A DNA stretch of 64,000 bases from assembly GCA_013423385.1 (NCBI GenBank), contig BLZA01000005.1, forward strand, positions 806,001 through 870,000, read 5' to 3'. The notes under the pieces were generated by a model, which was not told where the DNA came from, made no database searches, and saw nothing but the letters and a program-made list of their open reading frames with translations. This stretch comes from Naganishia liquefaciens. Its lineage: Eukaryota; Basidiomycota; Tremellomycetes; Filobasidiales; Filobasidiaceae. The position numbers and the translations under genes were made by a program. Shown in pieces: positions 1 to 11,296 of this stretch; position 1 is the stretch's first letter, and the number at the start of each line of letters is the position of its first letter.

Positions 1-649
1 GCGCTAGTCGACGCAGCCGTCGATGCGACCAGGTGGCGCGAAATGAGCTTTCATATACTTGTTAGATAGGTATGAGGTACCGATAAGTTTGACCACAGGT
101 GTCCGGCAATACTTTTACCACTGAGTCCCACAGCGAGGAGATGCCGAATCTTTCACCGCTGTCAGCGCTGAAGGCAGGAGCTTCACTCATTCTGATAAAG
201 ATTTCAGTTGTGCGGAGTGGGTTCCACAATGACACTACTACCGAGACAGTCAGTATTAACCATGAGACTGAGATTTCTGAAGGCGAACGTCAGCAAGAGG
301 ACGGTGCCAAGTTGGATGCTGATCTTCAAGCGGACAGCGTTGACTTTCGACGATAGTAAGAGTACTTGGGCTCTCTAACGCTTACAAGTCGACCGTATCC
401 TTGCTAGCAAGCAGTGCCCAGTTTAGGCCGCGTTTGAAAGCACTCAATCAGGATGGATTGGATCAGCTCTCCTCTTTCCTGACCCAATTTCTCCCAGCGC
501 GCCGACTAGAGGAATCCAGCGACCTAGTAATTCTGCACCCAGACCAGTGTCCTTTGCAATTGGGTCATGAAATCATCGGCGAGCTTATCCGACTGTATTT
601 TGTGTTACCGAATAGTATGACCCTCCGTTTGCGTTCTGTCTTACAGTAA
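1..649 (+). CDS. 3' end of an unrecognised gene, cut by the window edge
   Basis: Two open stretches join cleanly. Bases 99-355 encode a polar, acidic segment (ETEISEGERQQEDGAKLDAD). A 56-nt intron with donor GTAAGA at 356 and acceptor CAAG at 411 keeps the phase, and 412-649 then encodes a helical segment (LDQLSSFLTQFLP, LQLGHEIIGELIRLYFVLP) ending at a TAA. The reading probably continues leftwards through a further intron ending at 98, so the start lies outside the window. I do not recognise the family. The clean splice junction and helical C-terminus favour a real gene, but the total evidence is modest. Confidence 0.4.
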
Positions 650-899
650 TGATAATAGCCAACTGATAGCATACTCCTGAACGTTGAAGATCGTGCATTG
701 TCGTTGCTGTTAGTCTCGCACGCCTTTCACTTCGTATCTTCCGGGGAGCCTGGACATGCCTCAATGCGCTCAATCCCTTCATCTACAAGCTTAGGGGTAT
801 GATCTACTGCTCCTACTTCGTGCCTCCGCGAGTCTGGAGCCTAAATCCGCCAACACCGATCACCAACTATCACTGCTCTGGCTGAATTCTTTCCAAGAC

Positions 900-1640
900 C
901 GACGGTTGCCGCGACGGCTGATGCTGGATGCGCCCGGGGAGGGCATCAGGAAAGTGGACCGATGGCTTATGCCCCACAATGCACGGCTATGCTTCGATTT
1001 CTTAGGAATGTGTGCAAAAAGCTTTGTCCTGCCTTGCGAGCAGATGCGTGCGGGATGGTCGATTTGGGACCCGATGCGTATACCCCTTCGATTGCAGATC
1101 GCCATCATACTTTTCATGATGCGGAGAGGGGTGGGATATCGCACACTACAGGACGTATTTCAGATAGATCTGTCATCTATTTCTCTACAAGCACACCTCG
1201 GTCCTCTATGCGTCTTGAACCGTACTATGCGCTGACGTCCTGTCATGCTCCCTATTAGGATCGTTACCGAATGTGTTGACGCTTTCACCGATGCCCGATC
1301 TTATGGTGTTTGGGTTCGGCAACTCAATCCTCATCGATTCCTCGTCACCAGGAACGCTATGCCAGGCCAAAGTACACTTCGATGACTCTGTACTGTGTAG
1401 TAGTAATTGATGGCACGCATATGCCTGACCACCCTCCAGCACACCTATCAATGGCATTGTGTCATCGCAAAGGATACTTTTCCTGCAACGTTCGGGCTGC
1501 GTGACTTTCGAGAAATATTTCTGTTTTGTCTATGCTGGGCGGGAGGGTCCAGCGTATGAGCAACCACAGGCAATGCTATAGAGGGGGCATTTGGGGTTGT
1601 GGAAAAGTTTCGTGCGCGTAGAGGAGACCCTGCTTGAACC
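900..1640 (+). mobile_element. Decayed PIF/Harbinger-type DNA transposon (DDE_Tnp_4 transposase relic)
   Basis: Pieces of one transposase lie in order on the plus strand but in three frames. At about 1080-1160 there is the N-terminal signature PLRLQIAIILF followed by GVGYRTLQDVF. At about 1402-1500 lies the first catalytic block, VVVIDGTH, then HRKGYFSCNVRAA. At about 1528-1565 there is VYAGREGPAYEQ, where the family normally has G-S-A-Y/H-D. At about 1572-1635 there is NAIEGAFGVVEKFRARR, matching the family's IERAFGVLK block with the catalytic Glu. Stops and frame changes separate these pieces, and the second catalytic Asp reads as Glu. I could not find terminal inverted repeats or a target duplication, so the true ends are unknown. 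It is a fossil of a cut-and-paste element with no intact transposase. Confidence 0.75.
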
Positions 1641-3111
1641 TGTCGGTGAACCTGATGCAGCAGATCTTACTCACCGGTTGCGCACTGGAACTGTCCAAGC
1701 GGGTGCAAATGGTGTGAGCGTACTGCGCACTGTATAATTTCATGAAGGCTAAGGGTGAGGTGCTGACCGGTGACTAGAATCCGCGATTGGCGGGACCGAC
1801 GCTGAATGCTCAGCCTAATGAGACGATGACCGGGTGTTGATCAAAATGATTATTAGCCCCACTTTTTAGCGTACTTTAGGACGACTTCCCGATTGGCGGT
1901 CGAACGCATGATTGAGTCGACGATTGGGTTTGTGGCCTGAAAACGTGGCTTGTTGGCTGATCCTGACCCAATGATGACCCATCTCGGTGTTTTCGAACGC
2001 GGCCTTATGCCGCTGTCTTCCCTGCGTTTCGGTTCCCCGCGAAACCTATTTTGCCTCCACAATAGAAAAACGAAAGAAAAAGGCCCGCCCCTTTACTTGT
2101 TGAATATTGACCGTTCTTCACTCCTGTTTTTCCAGGTTCTGCTATGTGTGACGCAATCGAAGTTGATGGGATCCTGTTAACTTTGTGTAGAGCTGCCATG
2201 GGTATTGGGTACATCTTCCGTGAGAAACACAACGATTGTATAGGTGGAATACGCTCGGACACATTCGAAGGACACGGTTATATTCGAAGCCGGCGGCATG
2301 AGAAGACATGAAGAGACCTGCCACCACGAATGCCGTTTCAGACTGATGAATAGCAAGTCTGCTTTACGGGCCTTATCCTAGGTTGGAGGCGGGATCTGAG
2401 GACTTACAATCTCCAGCTATCGCTCTGACCATAGGCTATATCATATGACGTAAAATGCGTGGCGCGAGGCCCAATAAGTCTTTTGAACAGTTACAGATCA
2501 ACTTCTTCCGGCCTGAGTACATCTTGCATGAATTGATCATATCGAAGATACCAATCACACGAGTCTGCTGATAGATATCCTTCAGTCGCTACAAAATACT
2601 GCTGATAAGCTCAAGCGAAAACAGATTTTCTCTATTTGATAGCGCATCTGAGCTTAGACCCGCTGTAAATTGAAAGCCCATCCGTCTCACTATACTTTGA
2701 AGGACTCAAGGTCTCGACTCTGGAGGAAATTGGGAGCGGCTCGGGAATGGAATCATAGCTATGAGCAGGAGAACTGTCAACTCGTCTAATCCGTTTCCCG
2801 ACTTTCGTCCCACCGCGGCCGGGGCAGACTGAAGCTGGCATGTAGCGACGTCAACAACATTTCAGAGGTGAATATGGCGCTCTTTTTCGCGGACCCGAAA
2901 CCGATGAAAGGATACTGCAGCGAGACCTTTGAAAAAGGTCCCGTTGCCCCTGAATGAAAGCCGCTGTAAGTCATGGGCTCGCTCATGGATATCAACCAAT
3001 CCAGATCGCGATATTCAGCTGTCGCTTCAGTATAGTCAGAACTCTTACCTAGACGTCTCCCCTTAATTGTCCCCTGATCCCTTCCATCTCCCGTCAACCA
3101 CGACTGCCACA
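1641..3111. other. Intergenic stretch, no supported gene
   Basis: About 1.4 kb follow the transposon relic. There are only short, mutually overlapping open frames with no family resemblance or convincing splice structure. A minus-strand frame at 2786-3184 reads well but overlaps the next gene's start; it is discussed under rejected items. Part of this stretch may be the rest of the dead transposon. Confidence 0.4.
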
Positions 3112-4082
3112 ATGGCGAAGCATATCTTGACCGCCAATCCGCCATCCCCAAGAACCCAGTCACCGTCTCTGTTATCGTCTTCAAACACCAGCGTTGATCA
3201 GCAATGGGCGCGTTGCATCATGCGGCTGATACTGCTCATTCTTTACTCCGTCTTTCTCTACTTTGTGCCATCCAGCAAATCATCCCTGTCTACCATAGCC
3301 GATGGTGGGGATGATCATACTTACTACGCTGTCCTGCGTGAGTATAAATACCACCAACCCAATAGTGAAAGCTCAGACACACATCTTCCGACCAGGTTCC
3401 TGTAGCGATAAAGCATGCAGTGATTGGATGAAGCCAGAGAGTGAGTAAGACACCGTCCCAGCTCTCTCTAGCCTCTTAATAGTACCAATAACTCGACATT
3501 ATAGTCTCAGACAAATTGGGGACAGTCAGGTTCACGCAAGCATTCGTAGCTGTCGGTTCTCTGCTTGCAATTGGCTTCTTATTCAGCTTGCTCGGCCTTC
3601 TCACGCCCTCAGATTCCGCCACGAAACCTTTCTTGAGCGTCAGGGAGAAGCTGAAAAATCGGTCAGCCTCTCTCGGTCTCCGTTGTCGCGCTATGTCGAA
3701 AGTCATAGCCTGGCTGTCCCTGGTCTCTCTTGGTTTCTTGTGCCTCATTCTTGCGGCTGATGCCTCTAGGAGAACGTCCGGCTATAGAGTAGCCTTTCTC
3801 CATGGAGGCACAATAGCACGTAAGTACCTGCCTCTTCTCCATTTGGAGATATCAACCAAGCCTTACTGCTTTGCTTGCCACCTGAAATGAATGAGAGCAG
3901 TGCTCGCCTCATTTTTCGGTGCGATTCAAGGACTTATGCCTAACTCAGCCATTCGTTCAGCTAGCAGGGCTTCTCAGGCATTCTACTGGATCTTTTTCTT
4001 CCCATGCCTTGCATGTACCAAGCTTGTTGCTGCCGTGATGAACAACGGGACCGTGCGCGGGCAGTCACGCAGCCAAGTATAG
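3112..4082 (+). CDS. Four-helix integral membrane protein, unrecognised
   Basis: Four exons fit in phase: 3112-3337, 3396-3440, 3505-3819 and 3901-4082. The introns are 58, 64 and 81 nt with donors GTGAGT, GTGAGT and GTAAGT. The product is about 255 residues. Hydrophobic helices are visible at RLILLILYSVFLYFV, at AFVAVGSLLAIGFLFSLLGL, at VIAWLSLVSLGFLCLILA and near the C-terminus (AFYWIFFFPCLACTKLVAAV). Between helices one and two lies a loop of about 50 residues with a cysteine pair (SCSDKACSDW). A long loop after helix one plus three later helices resembles the SUR7/PalI and claudin-like layout in shape only; no diagnostic motif is seen. A later in-frame ATG at 3220, just before helix one, is an alternative start. 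It converges on the next minus-strand gene. Confidence 0.65.
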
Positions 4083-4474
4083 TCATTTTGTGTGTCGAAA
4101 CACTCTGATCGAGTAAAAACCTTCTTCCGTCAGTTCACAGCTGATCTAATTGTCTAATATAGCTTTAAATAAATTTTGTCTGAGAATTCCAAACTTAAGA
4201 TCTGGCTAATTCAGCGAGCGATAGAAGCACCTTTCAGAGCAGATGAGAGAAAATCAACAAGACAAGCCCTCAGACTCACGATCTGTATTTGTGGAGCCGA
4301 CGTATCCGTCGGCCCTCCTCTTGAGCCGAGCCAAAGATTTGCGTATGATAGAATGCTTTGACGTTCTGAATGGGTCCTGCTCAGTGAGTGGCGATCTCAG
4401 TCACGATTGGGCTTGCAATCCATTACGGCAGTACCCACAAAGGGACTCGCCGTGAGATGACCCTGTCTCGAAGT

Positions 4475-4925
4475 CTATTCATGACTGATGTACACCATCA
4501 AAAAGGCCTCTCCGCTCGGAGCTCGGAACTGCTTACGGATCTGAACTTCCACCATCCAGTCTTGCTGCCCCCGGATGGGTCCTGCTAGAAGGCACATCGG
4601 CTCCAGTACCCTATGTCGAGCGTTAAAAAATTGATGTCACCGCGAAAGTTGGGACTTACATAGAAAGCACTTGCAGCCACTTCTCAGTCATCATAAAATT
4701 TGGATTGAGAACTCCGGCCCTTTTCAGATTGGATAGGTCTTTCAAAGCAGCTTTTAAAGTCATTGTAAATTGTTCTTTGAGTGCTGGTGGAACATGTCCC
4801 AATGGATATGGAGACATCCCTGGACTTCCCATTCCGCGAAAAGCTGTTTGCGGAACGTATTGCCCATGATTAACGCCACCGCCCATTGCACTTCGTGCCG
4901 CCCTGTTCTTTCCCAAAAATCCCAT
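4475..4925 (-). CDS. Small unrecognised protein, two exons
   Basis: The first exon starts at ATG 4925 and encodes a Gly/Pro/Met-rich stretch (FRGMGSPGMSPYPLGHVPP) followed by a helical segment (TMTLKAALKDLSNLKRAGVL). A 49-nt intron with donor GTAAGT and acceptor CATAG joins in phase to VLEPMCLLAGPIRG and on to a TAG at 4475. The product is about 133 residues. There is an in-frame stop upstream of the ATG, although upstream exons cannot be excluded. I do not recognise the family. The clean intron and coding-like composition support a real gene. It ends about 390 bp from the convergent gene at 3112-4082. Confidence 0.45.
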
Positions 4926-5733
4926 CGTGTCTTTCGTATTTTACCAAGCAGCGTTAACGTGGAAGCAGGAAGACGATGGTATACTATTCTTCCACTCGGC
5001 AAGCGAGAACAGAGCTGGAGAATGCTGAAGTGATTTGCTTCTTATACGAGAGCCGAAAGGTTTTCGGCCTATGCGCCGTTTTGGAAAGTCGGAGATTGCT
5101 CGGTGAAAGGATGTGATTGCTGCTGGACAGAGGTCGAAAGTCGCCTTTTCGGGCTCGCTGACAACCTGATGAAAGAATAGTGGCTTCGATATGTATATCG
5201 TATGAAAAGAGAAGGTAATCTGGCAAATAGTCTGCATGATCTTGGTATATCACAGGCATCCTCTGGAATGAAGCCCGAAGAGCTTCAGTTGAAAACAATC
5301 TTGAAAGGAAAACTATTCGTGAATCTGTATGAAAGGGGTCGCAGTGCTGTCCCTTTCAGTCATTCATTGCTTATACCGCCTTTGTCAAATGTTGATCCTT
5401 TGGCATTTCGCGAGTCGTCTACATGAGTGATGCTGTGTAGTATCAGGGCTCTATGTATCCTTCGCTCACACATCGATGGTATGAGTGTATGACGGAGCAT
5501 TCATGACAGTGACCCAAAGGGAGTTTCATGAGCAGCTGCGTCCTTTCTGACCTCCGCTCCGAATCTTTTGCCTTAATTCCCTTCCCTTGAGATGTCGTCC
5601 CGAGAGTAGGAGACGATGAAACCTGTTTGCATACACCGATCACGACTTAAGTACCGCTGTATGCGAAGGGCGCAACAGTAAGACGGTATCTCTGAGTCTA
5701 TAATTACATTTCCCCCGCTCTTGTCACCTAGCT
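4926..5733. other. Intergenic stretch, no supported gene
   Basis: It lies between two divergent genes and should hold both promoters. Open frames on both strands are short and could at best be undetected upstream exons of the minus-strand gene ending at 4475. I see no repeat or RNA gene. Confidence 0.4.
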
Positions 5734-7820
5734 ATGCAACGTTCCCGACCGTGGCCGCCACATTATAGCAGCCACTCTTCCCGCTCAGCTTACGGCCTTG
5801 CACCTTATGGACGATATCATCATGGCTATCATCGGCAACCCCAGCATCATCTTACGAAGCAGTTCATCCCTTTAAGATGGAGATGGTTAACCACTGGAGC
5901 ACGAGATGACGTACTACGAATTTCCAACTACACCTGGAGTGTTCAGTCTGGCCCAATATTGGTCTTCTTGCTGATTGCAGGAGGTCTTCTCTGGTTCAAA
6001 CTTTATGGCGAAAAGCTGGTTGGAGACCAGGTACACAGGGGAGTTACATACATGATTCTTCTCTACCTGAGTAACGTAGCTGATATGCAGATCTTCATTG
6101 CAGGGTGCTATTGCAAGAAGGTCTGCTCGCTGGTGCTGTGATTCTCGTACTAAGCATCGGTGAGAATCCGAATCCGTCTCAGAATCAGTCTTTCTCCTTG
6201 ATCTGAAATATTTTTCCTACAGCGGTAAGCCTTCTCAGCCTGTCAGCGGATATTACGTGTCTGGAGACGATCTGGATACATATGGCAATGGTGCTAGTGG
6301 CGTAAGTTCTATCACGTCTATACCTACAACTGTTGCAAGACCACATAGGAACTCATCGCCATTCTCCATCTCATGATGCCTTCATCTCTTTCAGCTGTGT
6401 CCTACTTTGGAATCACGTGGCACACGTTGTGGCAATGCATAGCCGACCGCCGCCTGAGGAGGAAAAGCGAATTTCCAGTAGCTCGTCATCCACTTCCAAA
6501 TCGACATCCTCGAGTAGCAGCTCGAGCTCTCGGCTCAAATCTTCTAGTTCACGCGACGTGAAGGCTTCATCTGATCGGACACGCGATCCTTCCGGCAACG
6601 CACGTTCCTCTTCTAGTGCCTCTGCATCCCTCACATCAATCGGCAGCCAGAAGTCTCCTCTTGCACCCTCGTCTTCGGTTAGCCGTGAGGCACAGAGCTC
6701 GAGTGGGAGTCGATCGTCGCTCTCTAATGGAGCATCACTGAAAGAAGGAAGCAGTGGCTTACGGCCACCAAACTTAACAAGGCCTTCCACAGCATCCACT
6801 CGAGCTTCTTCAAGCCGAAGCTCAGCCAGCGGAGATACGGAACCGGACGCTGAGCTGGAACATGATCGGTGGGCGAAAGCCCATCCTTCCGCCAGTCTGA
6901 GCAAGCCTCGACCGAGTATATGGCCATTTCCAATTGGGCTCGCCAGACCTGCCGCTAAGAATAAAGATGGCAAGGAAAGGGCTTGGTGGGAGAATGGGAT
7001 ACCTCATCAGGTTGGGTATATTGATCAGGGGGATATCCAAAGTGCTGGGAGAAGGCCGGTTATTTCAGAAAGAGAGATCGATCCCGTGGGAGGTCAATCG
7101 TCTTCTCAAACCCCGAAAGCGTCGAGGGAGGAAATACGAGAAGCTCAAGCTATCATGAAGGGTGAAAAAGAACTCTCGAAGGACAAGGAAAAGCGCGCGA
7201 AACAGAAGGAGCTTATCAAAATCATGGCAGAAAAATCCCCTCGAGATGACAAAGATACCAAATGTGATTCAGCGCTAGATGTGAATGCTGATGTGAAATC
7301 ATCGACTGATCCAACGCCGGACGAGCTCGCGGAAGCAAAAGCGATCATGAAAGGTCGACAAGAGCTGTCCACCCGAAAGGACAAGCGCGCAAAGCAGGAG
7401 GAGCTGATCAAGATGATTACCTCAAAAAAGTCCGAGAATGACGACAGTCGAATCGTGGCGAATCCGTCAAGCTCCACATCGCCGATGAGCACTGAAATTG
7501 TGGCTTCACCGACAGCAGAAGAACTGGTGGAGTTGCAGAAGATTCTACAAGGGAAATCAGCCCTTTCAGAGGACAAAGGAAAGCGTTCGAGGCAGAAGGC
7601 GCTCATGAAGATGCTCACCTCACAGGCCGGCAGTACATCCGTCTCTCATAAAAAAGAAGTCAGATTTAATGAGGGAGCAAAACCCAAGAGCTCCCTTAGA
7701 CAGTCCGCTTCAAGCTCCGGATTTATAACCAGTGATGGAAGCGAGAAGTCTCCCTCGATAACTTTACCAAGCTCTAGAAGATCGTTACAAATCGAAGCAA
7801 GCGAGACAAACGAAATGTAA
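5734..7820 (+). CDS. Membrane protein with serine-rich tail and three copies of a 40-residue charged repeat
   Basis: Exon 1 starts at ATG 5734 with a Tyr/His-rich N-terminus and a hydrophobic helix (GPILVFLLIAGGLLWF). Later exons add EGLLAGAVILVLSIAVSLLS and WIHMAMVLVACVLLW, so three membrane helices are visible. The junctions of exons 2-3 and 3-4 fit in phase (donors GTGAGA and GTAAGT). The exon 1-2 junction near 6030-6105 is one base out of phase with the best splice sites and is unresolved. The last exon, from about 6406, encodes a long serine-rich region, then three repeats beginning REEIREAQAIMKG (about 7127), DELAEAKAIMKG (about 7321) and EELVELQKILQG (about 7518). Each ends in a basic K/R-R-x-K/R-Q helix, and the spacing is about 195 nt. 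Near the C-terminus KKEVRFNEG resembles a PP1 docking motif. No known family is recognised. Confidence 0.75.
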
Positions 7821-7923
7821 ACACTCGTCTGCTCACCAGAATATCTTATGAATCTGATGTTGAGATTTTTGCTCCTGTGATGTCAGAGATAGCCTTATTA
7901 AAAAGCGAAAGTTGATACGATAT

Positions 7924-8526
7924 ATGAGGATGTTAGCCGTCGTCGCCGCCATTTCCATTCGTAAGTCGCAAGCATGTTGTGTATGACGTTTCGAACTGGA
8001 CCAACCCATTCGACTTTCATCAAGTGAACTACAGTGTCGGATTCCTAGCTTTTCTAGGCTTCCTACTATGCTTCATGGAGGAATATGCAGGCAGCGATAG
8101 TTCCAGGGACGTGACTTCTCGATCGCCTCGGCTTCCAGGATGTTCCGGCATGGACCGCGAATCCTCAACCTTGAAGACCCAGGCCCTAAGGCCTTCGTCA
8201 TCTCGATCATCCCCATCGATGTCTTCATCAACTCGTTCAAGTTCCTCTATTAGCTCCACAGGTAGGGCAATTACAAAGGAGGAAAAGGCAGCGCTGCCAA
8301 GTTCGACGAGATCCAAGGGTGCGGAAGCGACCGAAGTTTTGCCCGTGAGAATGCCGCTTTCTTGAGTATCCGTTGATTCTCTAACATTCTGGGCCCACAG
8401 TCGGTATCACGGATGTACATAGCTCAACCAGATGTGAAGGTACCTGGAATTTGGAAAGGACCTGACTTTGCGTTGGGGGTTCAAGGGAGTACTTCGGCTC
8501 TATTGAGTTCGGTGTATGGCCCTTGA
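7924..8526 (+). CDS. Small serine-rich protein with N-terminal membrane segment
   Basis: Three exons fit in phase: 7924-7960, 8025-8344 and 8401-8526, with introns of 64 and 56 nt (donors GTAAGT and GTGAGA). The product is about 160 residues. It opens with MLAVVAAISI, continues after the splice with YSVGFLAFLGFLLCF, and then becomes serine/arginine rich (SSSRSSPSMSSSTRSSSS). The C-terminal exon reads DVKVPGIWKGPDFALG. It starts only about 100 bp after the previous gene's stop on the same strand and has the same plan, membrane segment then serine-rich tail, so a partial tandem copy is possible. I found no convincing residue-level match between the two. Function unknown. Confidence 0.6.
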
Positions 8527-9652
8527 TACCGATCTCTGTCGGTCTCTTGCGATATACTTGTCATAAACATCATTAACCTGGAAGTAAGGGCCTAATCTGG
8601 TGGACGACTTCGAGACTGGAGAGTATCGGCATTCCTCCATCTCAATGATCGATGAGCCGCAAGAGATTTTATCACTAGCCCGATTCTTGCGTGATCAGGC
8701 GGTTGGATTGAACATGTAATGCAAAACATGTCGCTGAATGGTGACCTATATTGCCCTAGTAGCATCGTCGCTGTATGGCAATTTGGTACCAAACTCAACT
8801 AAACTCAGAAAGGGAGAAGGATGACTCTTGCCACTGACTAGGTGTAATCAGGCGTACTTTTTTAGACATCGGGCTACGAATGGTGCATCTTTGGCTCTGG
8901 TCATACAGAGAAATCCCATCAATACTCTTCGGACGCGATTACGAAAAAAGACAGAGATCACGTCTGCCCCAATAATTATTAATCTTTCTACGCTTATGCT
9001 AGAGCCTATATCATCTGTGGTCAAGAATAGATACGTATCAAGAATAGATAAGTAGGACAAATATTGTCTTTAGCATCTATAAAGACAGGAGAAGCGTGTC
9101 CAATTTGTACCAAAGCAGCTACGGCTGAGACAGTCGCGAATCGTATACAAGTCTAAATAGGAAGCTACGGGCTAGCTGGCTACAACGAAAGGGCAACAAC
9201 AGACCTATCACAGAGTCGAGCTAAACACCTGAATAGTACGACAGAGGGTTCAAACAGACTCTTTGGAGAAATAACAGGGTAATGATATGAAGGCCTCTTG
9301 AGCAAAGGAAGAAAACAAAGGATGAAACTGCTTTGAATTTTATGGCGATTACAGCTGGAACGCCTTTTGCTCCATCCTATAGTCGGCTTGGTCGCAGCGC
9401 GAGGCAACGGTCAGAGAAAGATCAAGTGCGGAAATGAGTGAAAGGGCCTTCGTTTTGCCGGGCAAACTATAAAGGGAGCCTCTAGTCTTTGTCCAAAAGA
9501 GGGAGAACAAAGCGATTCATAGCGAAAAGTTGCCAACAACTGGCATATATCAAGTGATGCTTTCTGAAATCAGAAACTGGTTCGGAAGCCCACTCACATT
9601 TCTCCTTGACCGGATCTCTGTTTCTTTCTGGTTGATCGACGAAAACGCAGCT
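8527..9652. other. Intergenic stretch, no supported gene
   Basis: About 1.1 kb, relatively AT-rich around 8900-9070. A short direct repeat, AAGAATAGATA, occurs twice close together near 9024-9048. The last part should hold the promoter of the following gene. No coding or RNA feature is supported. Confidence 0.4.
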
Positions 9653-11296
9653 ATGTCCAATATCACCGGATTGCCTGACTCCAACCTTAGTCCTTTTTCG
9701 CGCTCGGGTTTGCGCAGACGGATCATCACAGAGGAGAGTGACCATGGTACCAAGACGCTGGCACCTATCGACACGTCAGTATTTGACGTATTTGTACTGG
9801 TCGATCCCCTGACTAATCTTTAGTGCTTTCGGACAGCTTTATGTACTCGGTGCAGGATAGAGGTATGCCTGACTCAATGTATCAGAGCTTCTTTCCGCTG
9901 AAGTCTCGATACATCTCATCTCTCAGATTACAAGTCCGCCATCACCCCTGTAACATACAAATGGGATGCTCTTCTAAGGCTATCTGAAACACCATCGGCA
10001 TCCAATAGCGCCCCGGATATCTTCCGTCTCGGCCGCCTATCTTCCATACTGTCCGCGGACACAAACCCGACTCCCGAGCGGCTTGGGACCCAAGTCAAGT
10101 GGGCCACGCCCAGCTCCTCCCCAGAAAATTCATTGTACCCAAAATCTCCTATCGCCGACTCCGTACGATACCCAACTACAACAATGAAAAACAGCTCGTA
10201 CAACCCGATGCCGTTCGATAGAGAAAGGTACGCCGCTAAATTCGCAACGCCCATCACTCCGGACCCCAGCTTGATGAAGCCGGTTGACACGAGTGAATGG
10301 AGCCCTTTATTGACGACTCCAGTATTAACGCCTGTGGTCCGTCCATCCCTGGAAGACATTTCCTTGGCTGCTTCCACGTTGTCCCCCATGCTCCCGGAAG
10401 TCGAGAGAAAGAAGACGGGGATGCTTCGTCCATCAGCCAAGGTGTTCATCCCTACCAACACACCTGTTCTTAAAAACAATCCGCAGCTTCGAAGAGCCGG
10501 CGTACACAGCATTTACGCTACACCGAACCAGAATATTAGGGACAATAACGATCGACACTCACTTCGTCGATCGATTCTGAGCTCACCGGCTCAGTCAGCT
10601 ACGAGTTCCCCTATTCTTGCTCCTATCGAGGTACCTAAGGCTTTGACACCGCTCGCTGCACCTTCAGCCAAAGCCGGACTTCCCGCAAGGCCGAATGCAT
10701 GCGCTGTCAGTCCGAATTTGCCTCGGTGGGCGACTTCACCCAGTCGCGTGATCATGACGTCTTTTGACAAAAGATCCGGGCTCCAGATGGGTTTACAACG
10801 GCCCAGTATCATCCGTCGAGCGTCGCCTCCCGACATGTTGGATGTCGGAAATGAGAAAAGCAGGGATATCAGCGGCGACTATGATACACCGTTTGATGAG
10901 GATCTTCACAGTTTCGAGACGGGCACGATTTCAGCCGTTACGCGCTCCATCAAATCTGATAGCATGACGCCTTGGGCTAGACACAATCGAGCAGAGGAGC
11001 GAGAAATCGAAGATGACCCTTTGGGCGAGAAGATATCCACCCTTTCACTTCAATGCGAGTCTACTAAGGAGAACATTCAGTCGGGCGTTCTCTCTCCTGA
11101 GAAGATGCCATCTCGTGGCGTTCTAATTACAGCCGTGCCGGACATCAAGCCTGCCTTCTCGACTGACAACGGCGAAACTTGGAAAAGAAAATCACACAAC
11201 CCGTCGTTGCGTCAGCCAAGAAGACCGGGTATGACCCCCTCGATTCCTGGTGGACTGCTCGGAGCAGTACCGATGCACACCATTGGCGCAAAATGA
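9653..11296 (+). CDS. Disordered protein rich in S/T-P sites, with a KEN box
   Basis: Translation most likely starts at ATG 9653 (MSNITGLPDSNLSPF). Exon 1 ends at a GTCAGT donor near 9775. A small second exon (FMYSVQDR) and the main exon (DYKSAITPVTYKWD onward) then follow in phase to the TGA at 11296. The product is about 490 residues, mostly Pro/Ser/Thr-rich and probably unstructured. I count roughly fifteen S-P or T-P pairs (for example ATPITPD, SPLLTTPVLTP, TLSPML, VSPNLPR, LSPEKM), which is typical of a cyclin-dependent kinase substrate. It also has a KEN tripeptide (ESTKENIQ) and an RxxL (RSGL). The acceptor of the first intron has two candidates. No family is recognised; the cell-cycle role is inference from motifs. 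Confidence 0.7.

Noticed and set aside
2786-3184. A 132-codon minus-strand open frame with protein-like text (MADWRSRYASPLWQSW)
   Set aside because: It overlaps the start of the better-supported plus-strand gene, and its good intron candidate (about 2965-3050) leads out of phase. It cannot be excluded if the plus-strand gene starts at 3220.
6413-6973. A 186-codon minus-strand frame
   Set aside because: It is the mirror of the serine-rich codons of the plus-strand gene; the plus strand has the exon structure and repeats.
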